Source: Phycicoccus endophyticus (lineage in GTDB: Bacteria > Actinomycetota > Actinomycetes > Actinomycetales > Dermatophilaceae). Taken from it: a DNA stretch of 64,000 bases. Location: NCBI RefSeq assembly GCF_011326735.1, contig NZ_JAANCN010000005.1, positions 62,001 to 126,000 of the forward strand, written 5' to 3'. Below are positions 33,142 through 42,227 of the stretch, piece by piece (within the stretch, counting starts at the first letter, position 1; each line of letters starts with the position of its first letter). A program made the translations under genes and the position numbers. The notes under the pieces are model-generated. The model saw only the letters and a list, made by a program, of their open reading frames with translations. It ran no database searches and was not told the DNA's origin.

Positions 33142-34368
33142 ATGAGGACCGTGAGTCTCGAGCAGCTCGGCCGCCACCTCGCCGCCCTCCCGGGCACCCC
33201 CCGCGTCGTCGTCTCCGGCAACGTGTCCGTGCCCTGGGAGGCCGTGCGCGTTCTCGACGAGGCCCGTGAGACCTACGTCATCAACGCGCTCAACGCACCG
33301 CCCGGCATCCCCGACCGTCCCGGCGTCACCGCCGAGACGAGCTTCGTCGGCGGCGGCATGCGCCGGCACTCCAACCTCTCCTACGTCCCGAGCCGGCTCT
33401 CGCTCGTCCCGGTGCTCTTCGCCGGCCCGCTCGCACCGGACGTCGTCATCGTCCACTGCGCCCCGGCGCGCGACGGCGTGCTCTCCCTCGGGCTCGAGGT
33501 CAACGTCCTGCCCGCCGCCATCGAGGCCTGCCGGGCCCGCTCCGGGCTCGTCGTCGCGGTCGTCAACGACCGGATGCCGTACACGATGGGCGACGCCCTG
33601 CTCGACACCAGCGCCGTCGACCTCGCCGTCGAGGTCTCCACCCCGATGCCCTCGCACGACCCCCTCGTCCCCGACGAGGACAGCCGGCACATCGGCGAGC
33701 GGGTCGCCGCCCGGGTCGGCGACGGCGCGACGATCCAGGCGGGCATCGGCGGCATCCCGGACGCCACGATCGCGGCGCTCATCGACCGGCACGGGCTGCG
33801 GGTGTGGACCGAGATGTTCTCCGACGGCGTCGTCGCGCTCGAGCGCGCCGGCGCGCTCGACCCCGACCAGCCCCTGGTCACCTCCTTCCTCTTCGGCTCC
33901 CAGGACCTCTACGACTGGGTCGACGGGAACCCCCGGGTGCGGATGACCCGCACCGAGACGACGAACGACCCGGGGCTCATCGCCCGGCAGCGCGCGATGA
34001 CCTCGGTCAACTCCGCCCTCGAGGTCGACCTCTTCGGGCAGGCCAACGCCTCACGGATCGACGCGCGCATCCACTCCGGCTTCGGCGGGCAGACCGACTT
34101 CGTCGTCGGGGCGCTGCACTCGCGCGGCGGGCAGTCGTTCATCGCCCTGCGCTCCTGGCACCCCAAGGCCGACGTCTCGACGGTCGTGCCCCTGCTGGAC
34201 GAGCCGGTGACGAGCGTGCAGCAGAGCGCCATCGTCACCGAGCAGGGCGTCGCCGAGCTGTTCGGCTACGACCAGCGCGGCCAGTGCCGGCACATCATCC
34301 GCGACGCTGCGCACCCCAACGTCCGTGACGAGCTGTGGGAGGAGGCCGCCGGGCTCGGCCTCGCCTGA
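33142..34368 (+). CDS. Acetyl-CoA hydrolase/transferase family CoA-transferase
   Basis: A 408-residue CoA-transferase of the 4-hydroxybutyrate/acetate CoA-transferase type. VWTEMFSDGVVALERAG contains the likely catalytic Glu that forms the glutamyl-CoA thioester; GIGGIPDATIAALIDRH and HSGFGGQTDFVVGA are the CoA-binding loops; and AIVTEQGVAELFGYDQRGQCRHII closes the C-terminal domain. Members exchange CoA between acetate or short-chain hydroxy acids. Monocistronic, ATG start. Confidence 0.88.
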   Translation: MRTVSLEQLGRHLAALPGTPRVVVSGNVSVPWEAVRVLDEARETYVINALNAPPGIPDRPGVTAETSFVGGGMRRHSNLSYVPSRLSLVPVLFAGPLAPDVVIVHCAPARDGVLSLGLEVNVLPAAIEACRARSGLVVAVVNDRMPYTMGDALLDTSAVDLAVEVSTPMPSHDPLVPDEDSRHIGERVAARVGDGATIQAGIGGIPDATIAALIDRHGLRVWTEMFSDGVVALERAGALDPDQPLVTSFLFGSQDLYDWVDGNPRVRMTRTETTNDPGLIARQRAMTSVNSALEVDLFGQANASRIDARIHSGFGGQTDFVVGALHSRGGQSFIALRSWHPKADVSTVVPLLDEPVTSVQQSAIVTEQGVAELFGYDQRGQCRHIIRDAAHPNVRDELWEEAAGLGLA

Positions 34369-34421
34369 GCCCGGTTCGGGCACACCGAACCCGCGCGCCC
34401 CCGGCACGGACGCCGCTGGCG

Positions 34422-35777
34422 TCAGCGGACCGCACCTGCCACCATCCACCGGTCGGTGCGCACCCGCATCCACATGAGCGTCCCGCGCACGGACATGAAC
34501 ACCGTGAACGCGAGCCACAGCCAGGTCACCGCGTTGACCTGACCGCGGGTCGAGCCGTCGTCGAGCAACCAGTCCCCGCCGGCGTGCACGAGCAGCACGA
34601 CGGGCAGGTAGGCGAGCAGGGTCGCGCTCATGGCCCCGGCGAGCCACCGCCCGTCGCCGGCACCGATGAGCACGCCGTCGACGACGAAGACGAACCCCGA
34701 GAGCGGCTGGCCGAGCGCGACGACGACGAGCCCGCCCGCGATCGCCGCCTGGACGGCCTCGTCGGGCGTGAACCAGCCACCCACCCAGGGCCGCACGAGC
34801 AGCAGCCCGATGCCGAGGACCACCCCACCGAGCACCCCCCAGCGGACCATCATCCGGGTCGCCGAGCGGGCCGCCGCCAGCTCACCCGCCCCGAGCCACC
34901 GCCCGGTCACCGCCTGGGCGGCGATGGCCACCGCGTCGAGGGCGAAGGTGAGGAAGGACCACACCGTCGAGGTCACCTGGTAGGCGGCCAGCGGGACGTC
35001 CCCGAGGCCGGCGGCGACCCACGTCGTCACGAGCAGGACGGCCCGCAGGGCGAGTGTGCGCACGAGCAGCGGCACCCCACCGCGCGCGGCCGCGAGGACC
35101 CGCCCCGGGTGGGCGCGCAGGGTGACGGCGGTGCGTGCCGCCTCCCGTGCGAGCATCGCGCCGAGCGCGAGCGCCATCCCGGTCTGGGCGATGACCGTGC
35201 CCCACGCCGACCCCGCGATCCCCCAGCCGAGGCCGTGGACGAACCACAGGCTGAGCAGGCCGTTCGTCGTGAACCCGGCGACCGAGACCACGAGCGGGGT
35301 CCGGGTGTCCTGCAGGCCACGCAGGACTCCCGTCGTCGCGAGGACGACGAGCATCCCGGGCAGCCCGAGGGCCGACACCCGCAGGTAGGTCGCCGCCTGG
35401 TCCAGGGCGGCGGCCGAGGCACCGAAGAGACCGGCCAGGTCACGGGCGAACAGCGCGACGAGCGCCGAGGTCACCGCCCCGAGCAGCACCGCCAGCCAGG
35501 TGCCGTCGATGCCGGCCGTCACCGCGCCCGACCGGGACCCGGCCCCGAGCTGGCGGGCGACGACGCTCGTCGTGCCGTAGGCGAGGAAGACGAAGACGTT
35601 GGCGGCGGTGAGCAGCACCGCGCTGGCCACCCCGAGCCCGGCCAGGGGCGCCACCCCGAGCCGCCCGACGATCGCGGAGTCGACGAGCAGGAAGATCGGC
35701 TCGGCGACGAGGGCGAGGAAGGCCGGCACGGCCAGCCTGAGCACCTCGCGGTGCTGGCCCTCGGGGGACGCGCTCAC
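34422..35777 (-). CDS. MATE family efflux transporter
   Basis: A 451-residue multidrug and toxin extrusion protein with 12 predicted helices in two six-helix halves. The N-terminus LRLAVPAFLALVAEPIFLLVDSAIVGRLG is characteristic of the DinF-like branch, and NGLLSLWFVHGLGWGIAGSAWGT and VTGRWLGAGELAAARS mark the second halves. It exports cationic compounds with Na+ or H+. GTG start at VSASPEGQHREV; the upstream open frame is not coding. Transcribed towards the CoA-transferase, after the gamma-glutamyltransferase gene. Confidence 0.9.
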   Translation of the reverse strand: MSASPEGQHREVLRLAVPAFLALVAEPIFLLVDSAIVGRLGVAPLAGLGVASAVLLTAANVFVFLAYGTTSVVARQLGAGSRSGAVTAGIDGTWLAVLLGAVTSALVALFARDLAGLFGASAAALDQAATYLRVSALGLPGMLVVLATTGVLRGLQDTRTPLVVSVAGFTTNGLLSLWFVHGLGWGIAGSAWGTVIAQTGMALALGAMLAREAARTAVTLRAHPGRVLAAARGGVPLLVRTLALRAVLLVTTWVAAGLGDVPLAAYQVTSTVWSFLTFALDAVAIAAQAVTGRWLGAGELAAARSATRMMVRWGVLGGVVLGIGLLLVRPWVGGWFTPDEAVQAAIAGGLVVVALGQPLSGFVFVVDGVLIGAGDGRWLAGAMSATLLAYLPVVLLVHAGGDWLLDDGSTRGQVNAVTWLWLAFTVFMSVRGTLMWMRVRTDRWMVAGAVR

Positions 35778-35877
35778 GGCGGAACTCTCGCACGTGCGGG
35801 CACCGGGCGCGCGGAGCGCGCGGACGGCGGACGCCCCGGGCCGGCAGTGGGCCGGGCAGCCGGGCGGGCGGGCGGGG

Positions 35878-37434
35878 TCAGCCGCCGGCGCCCGCGGGGC
35901 CCGGGACGACCTCGACGGCCGCCTCGCGTCGCGGGTCGCCCGCGGCGAGCACCGTGCCGTCCTCCCGGCGGTACGCCGCCCCGACGCCACCGAAGTACAT
36001 CGACACCGAGCCGTGGTCGGTGGCCGCCAGGCCGGCCTCGCGCACAGCGGCGGTGATCGCCGGGTCCGACTCGTGCTCGACCACCGGGCGGCCGGCGTCG
36101 TCGAAGCGCACGTGCAGGCGCGGGGCGTCGACCGCCGCCTGGAGGTCGGCGCCGTGGAGGCAGCCCTGGCCGAGGACCTGCATGAGGGCCGTCGTGATCC
36201 GGTCTGCACCGGGCGACCCGACCGCGATGACCCGCCCGTCGTCGGTGCGGCCGGTGGTGGGCGCCATGTTCGAGGCCATCCGGGTGCCCGGCGCGAGGGC
36301 GTGCAGCCCGAGGCGGTTCAGCTCCGGCTCGCCGAGTGCGTTGTTGAGCAGGAGGCCGGTGCCGGGCACGGTCACGCCCGCGCCGTAGCCGGCCGACATC
36401 GTCACCGCGCAGGCGAGCCCGTCGGTGTCGACCGCCGAGACGTGCGCCGTCGAGGCGGAGGTCGGCAGCCCGGCGAGCCCGTGCCGGTCGACCGCGGCGA
36501 GCAGCGCGTGCCCCGCCGCGTCGAGGTCGGTCGCGACGTCGTGGACGGCGAGCCGGTAGCGCAGGACGGCGGTCTGGATGGCGAGCACGTCGGACCACCC
36601 GTAGTCGCCCCGTCGCGCGAGCTCGCCGAGCATCGCCGCGAGCATCGGCCCGCCCACCGACGGCGGCGGGTTGACCGCGAGGTCCCACTCGCCGACGGTG
36701 CGCCGCACCGGTTCCCGCTCGAGCGGACGGTGGGCCGTCAGGTCGGCCGCGGTGACCAGCCCCTCGTGCCGGGCCATGTCCTCGACCATCGCCCGGCCCA
36801 CCTCGCCGGTCGACAGCAGGGCCGAGCCCTCTCGGCCGAGGAGGTCCAGCAGGTCGGCGAGCGCGCCGTTGGTCGCCACCTCCCCGGCACGCAGCGGTGA
36901 GCCGTCACGGCGGGTGACGAGGGCGTGCGCCTCGGGGTCCGGCCCGAACAGGCTCCCCGCGACGAACCCGAGGTAGCGTCCGGCGGCGCCGCCGACGACG
37001 TAGCCCGCGCGGCAGGCGTCGGCGGCCGGGGCGACGGCCTCGGCCCACGGCGCCCGGCCGAAGCGGGCGACGGCGTGCTCGCAGGCCGCCGCGGCGCCCG
37101 GCGTGGCGACCGACCCGTGCCCGACGAACATCGTCACGCCGCCGCCGTAGTCGGTGTGCACCTGGCGCACCCCACGGCCGAAGGCCTCCGGTGGCAGGCC
37201 ACGGCCGGGCATCTCGACGTTGCCGTCGACGACCACCGGGTCCTCGCCCGGTGCCCACACCGAGACGAACGCGCCGCCGCCGAGCGAGACGATGCCGGGC
37301 TCGGTCGCCATCGCCGCCAGCGCGGCCGCCACCGCGGCGTCCACGGCGTTGCCGCCGGCGCGGGCGAGCGCGCGGCCGGCCCCCAGCGAGACCGGGCCGG
37401 TCGCCGCGATCGCCACCTCACCCATCGCCCGCAT
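35878..37434 (-). CDS. Gamma-glutamyltransferase family protein
   Basis: A 518-residue Ntn-hydrolase homologue of gamma-glutamyltranspeptidase. The N-terminal GGNAVDAAVAAALAAMATEPG and SLGGGAFVSVW are standard. The self-cleavage site reads STAHVSAVD, with Thr329 as the likely nucleophile; the usual second Thr of TTH is Ala. GSPGADRITTALMQVL matches the C-terminal glycine-rich motif. There is no signal peptide, unlike periplasmic GGTs, so it may be cytoplasmic or act on a different gamma-glutamyl or amide substrate. Divergent from the nucleoside phosphorylase. Confidence 0.87.
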   Translation of the reverse strand: MRAMGEVAIAATGPVSLGAGRALARAGGNAVDAAVAAALAAMATEPGIVSLGGGAFVSVWAPGEDPVVVDGNVEMPGRGLPPEAFGRGVRQVHTDYGGGVTMFVGHGSVATPGAAAACEHAVARFGRAPWAEAVAPAADACRAGYVVGGAAGRYLGFVAGSLFGPDPEAHALVTRRDGSPLRAGEVATNGALADLLDLLGREGSALLSTGEVGRAMVEDMARHEGLVTAADLTAHRPLEREPVRRTVGEWDLAVNPPPSVGGPMLAAMLGELARRGDYGWSDVLAIQTAVLRYRLAVHDVATDLDAAGHALLAAVDRHGLAGLPTSASTAHVSAVDTDGLACAVTMSAGYGAGVTVPGTGLLLNNALGEPELNRLGLHALAPGTRMASNMAPTTGRTDDGRVIAVGSPGADRITTALMQVLGQGCLHGADLQAAVDAPRLHVRFDDAGRPVVEHESDPAITAAVREAGLAATDHGSVSMYFGGVGAAYRREDGTVLAAGDPRREAAVEVVPGPAGAGG

Positions 37435-37496
37435 CCTGCCACCGCCGCACCGGATCCCGTCGCCCCCGCCCGGGCCGGACGGTAGCGTGCGGGGGC

Positions 37497-38273
37497 ATGA
37501 CCGCTCCGCCCCTCGCCGTCGTCGCCGGTACCGGGTTCTACGACCTCGAGGCGCTCCAGGACCGGTCCGAGCAGACCGTGGAGACCCGATGGGGGCCCGC
37601 GCGGGTCACCCACGGACGCTGGCACGGCCTCCCCGTCGTCTTCCTCACCCGCCACGGCCCGGGCCACACCCTCCCCCCGCACCTGGTCAACTACCGGGCG
37701 AACATCCGCGCCCTGGCCGACCTCGGCTGCACCGACGTCCTCGCCGTCAACGTCACCGGCTCCATCGACCCCGACCTCGCGCCCGGCGACCTGCTCTGCC
37801 TGGACGACTTCCTCGACCTGACCCGCCAGCGCCCACTGACCTTCTTCGACGGCTCGGGCCCGCAGGGCGTCGTCCACGTCGACGTCAGCACGCCCTACCA
37901 CCCCGAGCTGCGCCGCGAGCTGCTCGAGGCGGCCGCGGCCCTCGGGCAGCCGATGCGCGACGGCGGGGTGTACGCGGCCTTCGAGGGTCCGCGGTTCGAG
38001 ACCGCCGCCGAGATCCGCCTGGCCCGCCTCGCAGGAGCGGACGTCGCCGGGATGACCGGCGTCCCGGAGGTCACCCTCGCGCACGAGGCCGGCCTGCGCT
38101 ATGCCGCGGTCTCCCTCGTCGTCAACCCCGCGACCGGTGTCGGGGAGGGGACGGAGCCGATCACGATGAGCGAGATCGAGGCCGTGCTCACCCGCAGCCG
38201 GGAGGCCGTCGTCGCCGTCCTCGACGAGCTCGTCCACACCCGGGCGACCTTCGCCGAGGAGGATGCCGGGTGA
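37497..38273 (+). CDS. Purine nucleoside / methylthioinosine phosphorylase family
   Basis: A 258-residue phosphorylase of the PNP/MTAP family. Motifs: VVAGTGFYDLEAL, FLTRHGPGHTLPPHLVNYRANI for phosphate binding, NVTGSIDPDLAPGDLLCLDDFLDLT, YAAFEGPRFETAAEIRLARLAGADVAGMTGVPEV (the family signature) and SLVVNPATGVGEG. It splits a 6-oxo or 6-aminopurine (methylthio)nucleoside with phosphate. The next gene, overlapping by GTGA, encodes an MTA/SAH-deaminase-like enzyme, so methylthioinosine is the most likely substrate. The ATG was chosen for family length. Confidence 0.87.
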   Translation: MTAPPLAVVAGTGFYDLEALQDRSEQTVETRWGPARVTHGRWHGLPVVFLTRHGPGHTLPPHLVNYRANIRALADLGCTDVLAVNVTGSIDPDLAPGDLLCLDDFLDLTRQRPLTFFDGSGPQGVVHVDVSTPYHPELRRELLEAAAALGQPMRDGGVYAAFEGPRFETAAEIRLARLAGADVAGMTGVPEVTLAHEAGLRYAAVSLVVNPATGVGEGTEPITMSEIEAVLTRSREAVVAVLDELVHTRATFAEEDAG

Positions 38274-39610
38274 GCCGGCTCGCGGTGGCCGGCGCCCGCC
38301 ACGTCGTCACGGTCGACCCCGACGACACCGTGCTGCACGACACCACGGTCGTCGTCGAGGACGGCACCATCGTCGAGGTCCGGCCCGCCTCGGCCGGGCC
38401 GGTCGACGCCGACGAGGTGCTCGACGGCACCGGCCGGCTGCTCCTGCCGGGCCTGGTCAACGTGCACACACACCTGCCGATGACCCTGCTGCGCGGCCTC
38501 GCCGAGGACGTCGACCTCCAGGGCTTCCTCACCCGGGTGTGGGCCGCCGAGGCCGCCGTGATGGACCCGCCGACGGTGCAGCTCGGCGCCACCCTCGGGG
38601 CCCTCGAGTCCCTGCTCGGCGGGTGCACGACCCAGCTCGACATGTACTTCCACCACGACGCCGCCCACCGCGGCGCGCTCGCGGCCGGCAGCCGGCACGT
38701 CACCGGCCCGGTCTTCCTCGACGGGCCGGGGCCGGACGGGCTGACCTGGCAGGCGCGCGAGGAGCTGCTGCGCGCCTGGCCGGCGCAGCTCGCCGCCCTC
38801 GGCGGCCCGCAGGTGCCCGTGGCGGCCCTGCCGCACGCGACGTACACGTGCTCGCCCGAACGGCTCGCACAGGTGGCGGCCACCCTGCGCGAGGTCGCCG
38901 GGGACCGGCCGGCGCTGCTGAGCACCCACGTCTCCGAGAACGCCGCCGAGAACGCCGACGTCGCGGCCCGCTACGGCCGCACCCCGACCGAGGTCCTCGC
39001 CGACGCCGGGTGGCTCACGGGCGACCTGCCCGTCGTCGTCGGCCACGGGGTGCATCTGAGCGACTCCGACCGTGGCCGGCTCGCCGCCGCGGGGGCGTCC
39101 GTGGCCCACTGTCCCGGCTCGAACCAGAAGCTCGCCAGCGGCGCGCTGCACTGGGAGGCGGTGCGCGAGAGCGGGGTCCGGCTCGGCATCGGCACCGACG
39201 GGTGCTCCTCGTCCAATGACCTCGACATGTGGCAGGCCATCCGCCAGGCGGCCCTGCTCGCCCGGCTGACCAGCGGCCGGCCGGACGCCGCGAGCGCGCA
39301 CGAGGTCCTGCGGGCCGCGACGCTCGGCGGCGCCGAGGCCCTCGGCCTGGGCGACGTCGTCGGCTCGGTCGAGGTCGGCAAACGCGCCGACCTCGTCCTC
39401 GTCGACCTCGAGCAGCCCCACCTGACGCCGGTCCACGACGTCCACGCCCTCCTCGTCTTCGCCGCGGGCCGCGCCGACGTCACCGACGTCGTCGTCGACG
39501 GCGAGGTCGTCGTGCGTGGCTCTCGCAGCACCCGGGTCGACACCCCCGCGCTCCTCGCCCGGGCCCGCGACCGGGCCGCGGCCGCCGGCGCCGCCGCGGA
39601 GGCGTCGTGA
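38270..39610 (+). CDS. Amidohydrolase, MTA/SAH deaminase-like
   Basis: A 446-residue metal-dependent amidohydrolase. Metal ligands: VNVHTHLPMTLLRG, STHVSENAAENADV, VVVGHGVHLS and GIGTDGCSSSNDLDMWQAI. The last motif is close to the TDG-ASNN-LDM pattern of methylthioadenosine / S-adenosylhomocysteine deaminases; 8-oxoguanine deaminase is the alternative. It would convert MTA to methylthioinosine for the phosphorylase upstream. GTG start overlaps the previous stop and its own stop overlaps the cupin gene. Confidence 0.87.
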   Translation: MSRLAVAGARHVVTVDPDDTVLHDTTVVVEDGTIVEVRPASAGPVDADEVLDGTGRLLLPGLVNVHTHLPMTLLRGLAEDVDLQGFLTRVWAAEAAVMDPPTVQLGATLGALESLLGGCTTQLDMYFHHDAAHRGALAAGSRHVTGPVFLDGPGPDGLTWQAREELLRAWPAQLAALGGPQVPVAALPHATYTCSPERLAQVAATLREVAGDRPALLSTHVSENAAENADVAARYGRTPTEVLADAGWLTGDLPVVVGHGVHLSDSDRGRLAAAGASVAHCPGSNQKLASGALHWEAVRESGVRLGIGTDGCSSSNDLDMWQAIRQAALLARLTSGRPDAASAHEVLRAATLGGAEALGLGDVVGSVEVGKRADLVLVDLEQPHLTPVHDVHALLVFAAGRADVTDVVVDGEVVVRGSRSTRVDTPALLARARDRAAAAGAAAEAS

Positions 39611-40107
39611 GCGGGCCGGAGGGGGCGCCCGCGGGCGGGCACCCCGGCGAGAGCGCCGAGGAGGTCATCGACCGGTTCGGCATGGTGCCCATCCCCGAGG
39701 AGGGCGCCTGGTTCGTCGCCGGGCCGCGGACCCAGGGCCTCAACGCCGTCACCGTGCTGCTCACGCCCCGACCCGACGGCTTCTCCGCGATGCACCGGCT
39801 CGCCGTCGACGAGGGCTGGCAGTGGCTGGGCGGCGCGCCGGCGGCCCTGCTGCGGCTGCGCCCGGGTGGCTCCGGGGTCCTGAACTACCTCGGCGAGGAG
39901 CACCCCCAGGTGCTCGTCCGCCGGGGGACGTGGATGGGAGCGAGCACCCTCGGCACCTGGACTCTCGTCTCCTGCTGGTGCGCCCCGGCCTTCCGGCCCG
40001 AGCACTTCGAGCTCGGGGAGCGGGCGGCCCTCGCCGAGGAGTACCCGCAGTTCGCCACCGAGATCGCCGCACTGACCCGGGACGAGCCGGTCGGGCGGAT
40101 GCGGTGA
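39607..40107 (+). CDS. Cupin-fold DUF985 protein
   Basis: A 166-residue protein of the Cupin_5/DUF985 family: VTVLLTPRPDGFSAMHRLAVDEGWQWLGGAPAALLRL forms the first barrel strands, and STLGTWTLVSCWCAPAFRPEHFELGER closes the domain. The family is related in fold to sugar-nucleotide epimerase cupins, but its reaction is not established. It sits inside the nucleoside-salvage operon with stop-start overlaps on both sides, so it may process a sugar phosphate such as methylthioribose-1-phosphate; position is the only evidence. Confidence 0.85.
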   Translation: MSGPEGAPAGGHPGESAEEVIDRFGMVPIPEEGAWFVAGPRTQGLNAVTVLLTPRPDGFSAMHRLAVDEGWQWLGGAPAALLRLRPGGSGVLNYLGEEHPQVLVRRGTWMGASTLGTWTLVSCWCAPAFRPEHFELGERAALAEEYPQFATEIAALTRDEPVGRMR

Positions 40108-40862
40108 GCGCGCTCGTCACCGGCGCCAGCGGTGGCCTCGGCCGAGAGGTGGCGCTGGCCCTTGCCCGCGGTGGCCACGACGTGGCCGTCCACTACCGCG
40201 GGGACGCGGCGGGGGCCGAGGAGACGGCTGCCGGGGTCCGCGAGGCCGGGCGTCGGGCGGCCACGCTGCACGCCGACCTCGACGTGCCCCTCGGCGAGCC
40301 GGACGTGCTCGAGACCCGGTGCGCGGACCTGCTCGAGCGGTGCGCCGAGCGGCTCGGGGAGCCAGCGGTCGTCGTGCTCAACGCCTTCCCCCAGCACCAG
40401 GTGGCGTGGGAGGAGCTCGACGCCGCGGCCTGGGACGCCTACCACCGGGCCGGCCTGCGCCCGAGCGCCGTCCTCCTGCACCGCTCGGCCGCCCGGATGG
40501 CCGAGGGCGGCGTGGTCGTCGTCGTCGGCTCCATCGAGGGCCTGCGCGCGATGCCCGGACACGCTCCGTACGCCGTCGCCAAGGCCGCGCTGCACCACCT
40601 CGTCGGCGCCGCCGCGCACGAGCTCGGCCGCCGCGGGGTGCGGGTCGTCGGGGTGTCGCCCGGGCTCGTCGAGCGCGCCGGCCTCGCGCAGGCCTGGCCC
40701 GAGGGCGTGACCCGCTACCGGGCGGCGGCGGCCCTGGGCCGGCCGGTCCGGCCCGAGGAGGTCGCCGCGACCGTGGCCTTCCTCGCCTCACCCGTCGCAT
40801 CCGGCATCACGGGCACCACCGTCACCGTCGACGCGGGGTGGTCGGCCGGCCCCGGCTGGTGA
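40104..40862 (+). CDS. Short-chain dehydrogenase/reductase
   Basis: A 252-residue SDR with cofactor motif VTGASGGLGREVALALA, VVVLNAFP in place of the usual NNAG, the catalytic Ser in VVVVGSIEG, and Tyr/Lys in YAVAKAAL. The C-terminal VASGITGTTVTVDAGWS is typical of FabG-like enzymes. The basic residue after the Rossmann strand (VHYRGDA) suggests NADP(H). Last gene of the salvage operon; GTG start overlapping the cupin stop. Confidence 0.9.
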   Translation: MSALVTGASGGLGREVALALARGGHDVAVHYRGDAAGAEETAAGVREAGRRAATLHADLDVPLGEPDVLETRCADLLERCAERLGEPAVVVLNAFPQHQVAWEELDAAAWDAYHRAGLRPSAVLLHRSAARMAEGGVVVVVGSIEGLRAMPGHAPYAVAKAALHHLVGAAAHELGRRGVRVVGVSPGLVERAGLAQAWPEGVTRYRAAAALGRPVRPEEVAATVAFLASPVASGITGTTVTVDAGWSAGPGW

Positions 40863-40973
40863 CCCCCGCCACACCTCGGTAACGACCCCGCAACGACTGT
40901 GGGGCGGGTGCGGCGAGGACCCGTTCTGGCCGTAGCATCTGCTCGACTGACCCGTACCCCGAGGAGATCCTCC

Positions 40974-42065
40974 ATGAAGTCTTCGCGTTACCTCGTCGCG
41001 GTTCCCGCGGCCCTCGCCCTGGCCCTCGCCGGCTGTGGTGGCAGCACCGGCAGCTCCGGTGACGGCAGCAGCGACTCCGGCTCGTCGGCGGGTGCGCCCA
41101 CGGACGACTCCAACTGCGCCAGCGAGGACGTCTTCTGCGTCGGCCTGGTCACCGACACCGGCAAGGTCGACGACAAGAGCTTCAACCAGTCCGCACACGA
41201 GGGCGCCCAGGCCGCGGCCGAGGAGCTCGGCGGCTTCTACAAGTACATCGAGACCCAGGACGCCAAGGACTACGCCGCCAACATGGCGCAGTTCACGAAC
41301 AAGAGCTACGACGTCGTCGTCACGGTCGGCTTCCTCATGGCCGACGCCACCGTCGAGGCCGCCGCGAGCAACCCCGACACGATGTTCATCGGCGTCGACC
41401 AGGACTACTCCGAGCAGGCGCCCGAGGGCACGAACATCACCGGCCTGACCTTCCCCGCCGACCAGGCGGGCTACGCCGCCGGCTTCCTCGCCGCGCAGAT
41501 GACCAAGACGAACAAGCTCGGCCAGGTGCTCGGGCTCGAGATCCCGACCGTCGTCGCCTTCGCCGAGGGCTACAAGAACGGCGCCAAGGCGGTCAACCCC
41601 GACATCTCCGTCGCCACCGTCTACCACCCCGCCGGCGACAACGCCTTCAGCGACCCGGTGTGGGGCGCCAGCGAGGCCAAGAAGCAGCTCTCGCAGGGCG
41701 TCGACGTCATCTTCGGTGCCGGTGGCGGCACCGGCAACGGTGCCCTCCAGGAGGTCGCCAAGTCCTCCGGTGCGGGCACCGACACCTTCTGCATCGGCGT
41801 CGACAGCGACCAGTGGGAGACCGTCCCGGCCGCCCACCCGTGCCTGCTCACCTCGGCGATGAAGCTCATCAGCCAGGGCGTCACCGACACCGTTACGGCG
41901 GCCAGCGAGAACGGCGAGTTCGAGGACGTGCAGACGACCGGCGAGGTCGGCCTCGCGCCGTACCACGACTTCGACAGCACCGTCCCCGAGGACGTCAAGA
42001 CCAAGGTCGCCGACGTCGTCAGCCAGCTCCAGGACGGCTCGCTGGAGACCGGCGTCACCCTCTAA
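40974..42065 (+). CDS. BMP-family nucleoside-binding lipoprotein
   Basis: A 363-residue substrate-binding lipoprotein of the basic membrane protein (BMP/PnrA) family. Signal MKSSRYLVAVPAALALALAGC with lipobox ALAGC, then a Ser/Gly linker. Core motifs: GLVTDTGKVDDKSFNQSAHEG, VVTVGFLMADAT, FPADQAGYAAGFLAAQMTK, VIFGAGGGTGNGALQEV and FCIGVDSDQWETVP. These proteins bind purine nucleosides for ABC import. GAGGAG precedes the ATG. The permeases and ATPase follow after a hairpin-containing gap. Confidence 0.92.
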   Translation: MKSSRYLVAVPAALALALAGCGGSTGSSGDGSSDSGSSAGAPTDDSNCASEDVFCVGLVTDTGKVDDKSFNQSAHEGAQAAAEELGGFYKYIETQDAKDYAANMAQFTNKSYDVVVTVGFLMADATVEAAASNPDTMFIGVDQDYSEQAPEGTNITGLTFPADQAGYAAGFLAAQMTKTNKLGQVLGLEIPTVVAFAEGYKNGAKAVNPDISVATVYHPAGDNAFSDPVWGASEAKKQLSQGVDVIFGAGGGTGNGALQEVAKSSGAGTDTFCIGVDSDQWETVPAAHPCLLTSAMKLISQGVTDTVTAASENGEFEDVQTTGEVGLAPYHDFDSTVPEDVKTKVADVVSQLQDGSLETGVTL

Positions 42066-42108
42066 GGAGCGCCCGGGCCACCATCGAGCGGCCCCCGCGC
42101 CTGACCGC

Positions 42109-42146
42109 AAGGGGCGGGCACCCGGTCCACCGGGTGCCCGCCCCTT
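42109..42146 (+). terminator. Strong hairpin between BMP gene and permeases
   Basis: A perfect 17-base stem: AAGGGGCGGGCACCCGG (42109-42125), loop TCCA, and its complement (42130-42146). It lies 44 bases after the binding-protein stop. There is no T-run, so it more likely blocks 3' exonucleases or partly terminates, giving more binding protein than permease, than fully ends transcription. Confidence 0.7.
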
Positions 42147-42227
42147 CGCCGGTCCCGGCACGTCCCCTTCCGCCGGAGGGCGCCACCGGCCAGACTGTGG
42201 CCCGAGCCCCGAGTCCATTGGAGACCC

